Of a DNA stretch of 6,641 nt, positions 6,183 to 6,641 are shown in pieces. A program made the translations under genes and the position numbers. The notes under the pieces were generated by a model. It made no database searches, was not told where the DNA came from, and saw nothing but the letters and a program-made list of their open reading frames with translations. Each line of letters begins with the position of its first letter. The first letter of the stretch is position 1. Source of the stretch: Candidatus Competibacteraceae bacterium (GTDB lineage Bacteria > Pseudomonadota > Gammaproteobacteria > Competibacterales > Competibacteraceae); NCBI GenBank assembly GCA_007120095.1, contig SKOM01000209.1:1-6641 (forward strand), read 5' to 3'.

Positions 6183-6641
6183 TTAACTCAGTAAAGGACG
6201 TAGTTTTTTGTCGATCGCTTCGCGAGCGCGAAAAATCCGCGAGCGCACGGTTCCGATAGGGCAGCCCATGGTTTGAGCGATCTCCTCATAGCTCATACCC
6301 TCAAACTCGCGTAACGTAATGGCGGTACGCAAATCTTCAGGCAACTCATTGATGGCGGCATACACCGTAGCCTCAATCTCATCCCTGAGTAGTAGCCGCT
6401 CCGGGGTCTCGTACTCCTTTAGACTCGACTGACCGTCATATTGTTCGGCCTCTTGAGCATCGATGTCCGAACCGGGTGGACGACGCCCTTGCGCGACTAA
6501 ATAATTCTTCGCGGTATTGATGGCAATCCGGTACAACCAGGTGTAAAAGGCACTGTCGCCACGAAAGCCTGGCAAAGCCCGGTAAGCTTTAATGAAAGCT
6601 TCTTGAGCAATATCCAAAGCCTCTGTAGAATCATGCACATA
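6183..6641 (-). CDS. rpoE: RNA polymerase sigma-E factor RpoE (AlgU type), 5' end outside window
   Basis: RpoE is the extracytoplasmic-function sigma factor that directs transcription of outer-membrane assembly, chaperone and protease genes when envelope proteins misfold. Here 152 codons and a TAA stop are present. By alignment with the 191-residue E. coli protein about 39 N-terminal residues lie beyond the right edge. The first visible residues, YVHDS, align with E. coli YVPSG, so the GTG at 6638 is internal and not a start. Sigma region 2 includes QEAFIKAYRAL at 13-23 and the nearly invariant FRGDSAFYTWLYRIA and NTAKNYLVAQGRRPP stretches, which cover core binding and -10 recognition. Region 4 (about 99-147) contains LPEDLRTAITLRE and a helix-turn-helix ending in GTVRSRIFRAREAID, which reads the -35 element. 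The close match to E. coli strongly supports this identity. Autoregulated promoters for this gene would lie outside the window. Confidence 0.97.
   Translation of the reverse strand, partial: YVHDSTEALDIAQEAFIKAYRALPGFRGDSAFYTWLYRIAINTAKNYLVAQGRRPPGSDIDAQEAEQYDGQSSLKEYETPERLLLRDEIEATVYAAINELPEDLRTAITLREFEGMSYEEIAQTMGCPIGTVRSRIFRAREAIDKKLRPLLS

Noticed and set aside
6636..6638. GTG at 6638 as the start of rpoE
   Set aside because: The reading frame stays open to the window edge, and the residues there align with the middle of RpoE region 2. The true start lies outside the window.
1..6641. A previously undescribed system, mobile element, CRISPR array or RNA gene
   Set aside because: The whole window is accounted for by eight conserved housekeeping and stress genes in a familiar order. 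Gaps are short, and no repeats, integrase or tRNA-like structures were seen.

Overview
This window is a stretch of ordinary chromosomal core genome from a gammaproteobacterium. Every gene lies on the minus strand, so transcription runs from high to low coordinates. The gene order is rpoE-rseA-rseB(mucB)-lepA-lepB-DUF4845-rnc-era. The RpoE, LepA and RNase III products are very close to their gammaproteobacterial counterparts. The RseA and RseB products look more like the MucA/MucB type of Pseudomonas than the E. coli type, and the DUF4845 gene between lepB and rnc also fits the Pseudomonas-like layout. I cannot name a genus. Base composition looks roughly balanced and even across the window, with no sign of foreign DNA.

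Region by region, in transcription order. Positions 6641-4644 hold the envelope-stress module. It consists of the 3' three-quarters of the extracytoplasmic sigma factor rpoE (its start lies beyond the right edge), the membrane anti-sigma factor rseA, and the periplasmic sensor rseB. Gaps are 18 nt between rpoE and rseA, and 3 to 6 nt between rseA and rseB. Positions 4643-4529 are the only sizeable intergenic gap (115 bp). It carries a perfect TATAAT -10 box that probably starts a second transcript. Positions 4528-1 hold lepA (ribosomal back-translocase EF4), lepB (signal peptidase I), a small one-helix membrane protein (DUF4845), rnc (RNase III) and era (ribosome-assembly GTPase). The left edge cuts era just before its stop codon. 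The last four genes are joined by three 4-nt stop/start overlaps (ATGA, GTGA, ATGA), so translation is probably coupled.

Functionally, the first block senses misfolded outer-membrane proteins and lipopolysaccharide and releases sigma-E. The second block combines translation quality (LepA), protein export (LepB) and rRNA processing and 30S maturation (RNase III, Era). Several start codons were corrected on sequence evidence: lepA to 4528, DUF4845 to 1906, rseB to 5633, rnc to a GTG at 1541, and the rpoE fragment runs to the window edge.

I found no RNA gene, mobile element, CRISPR array or convincing intrinsic terminator, and no new biological system. The most interesting points are modest. 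No rseC/mucC or mucD/degP gene lies between rseB and lepA. The lepA leader has a clear promoter. rnc starts with GTG and has no visible ribosome binding site. The DUF4845 protein has a prepilin-like N-terminus.
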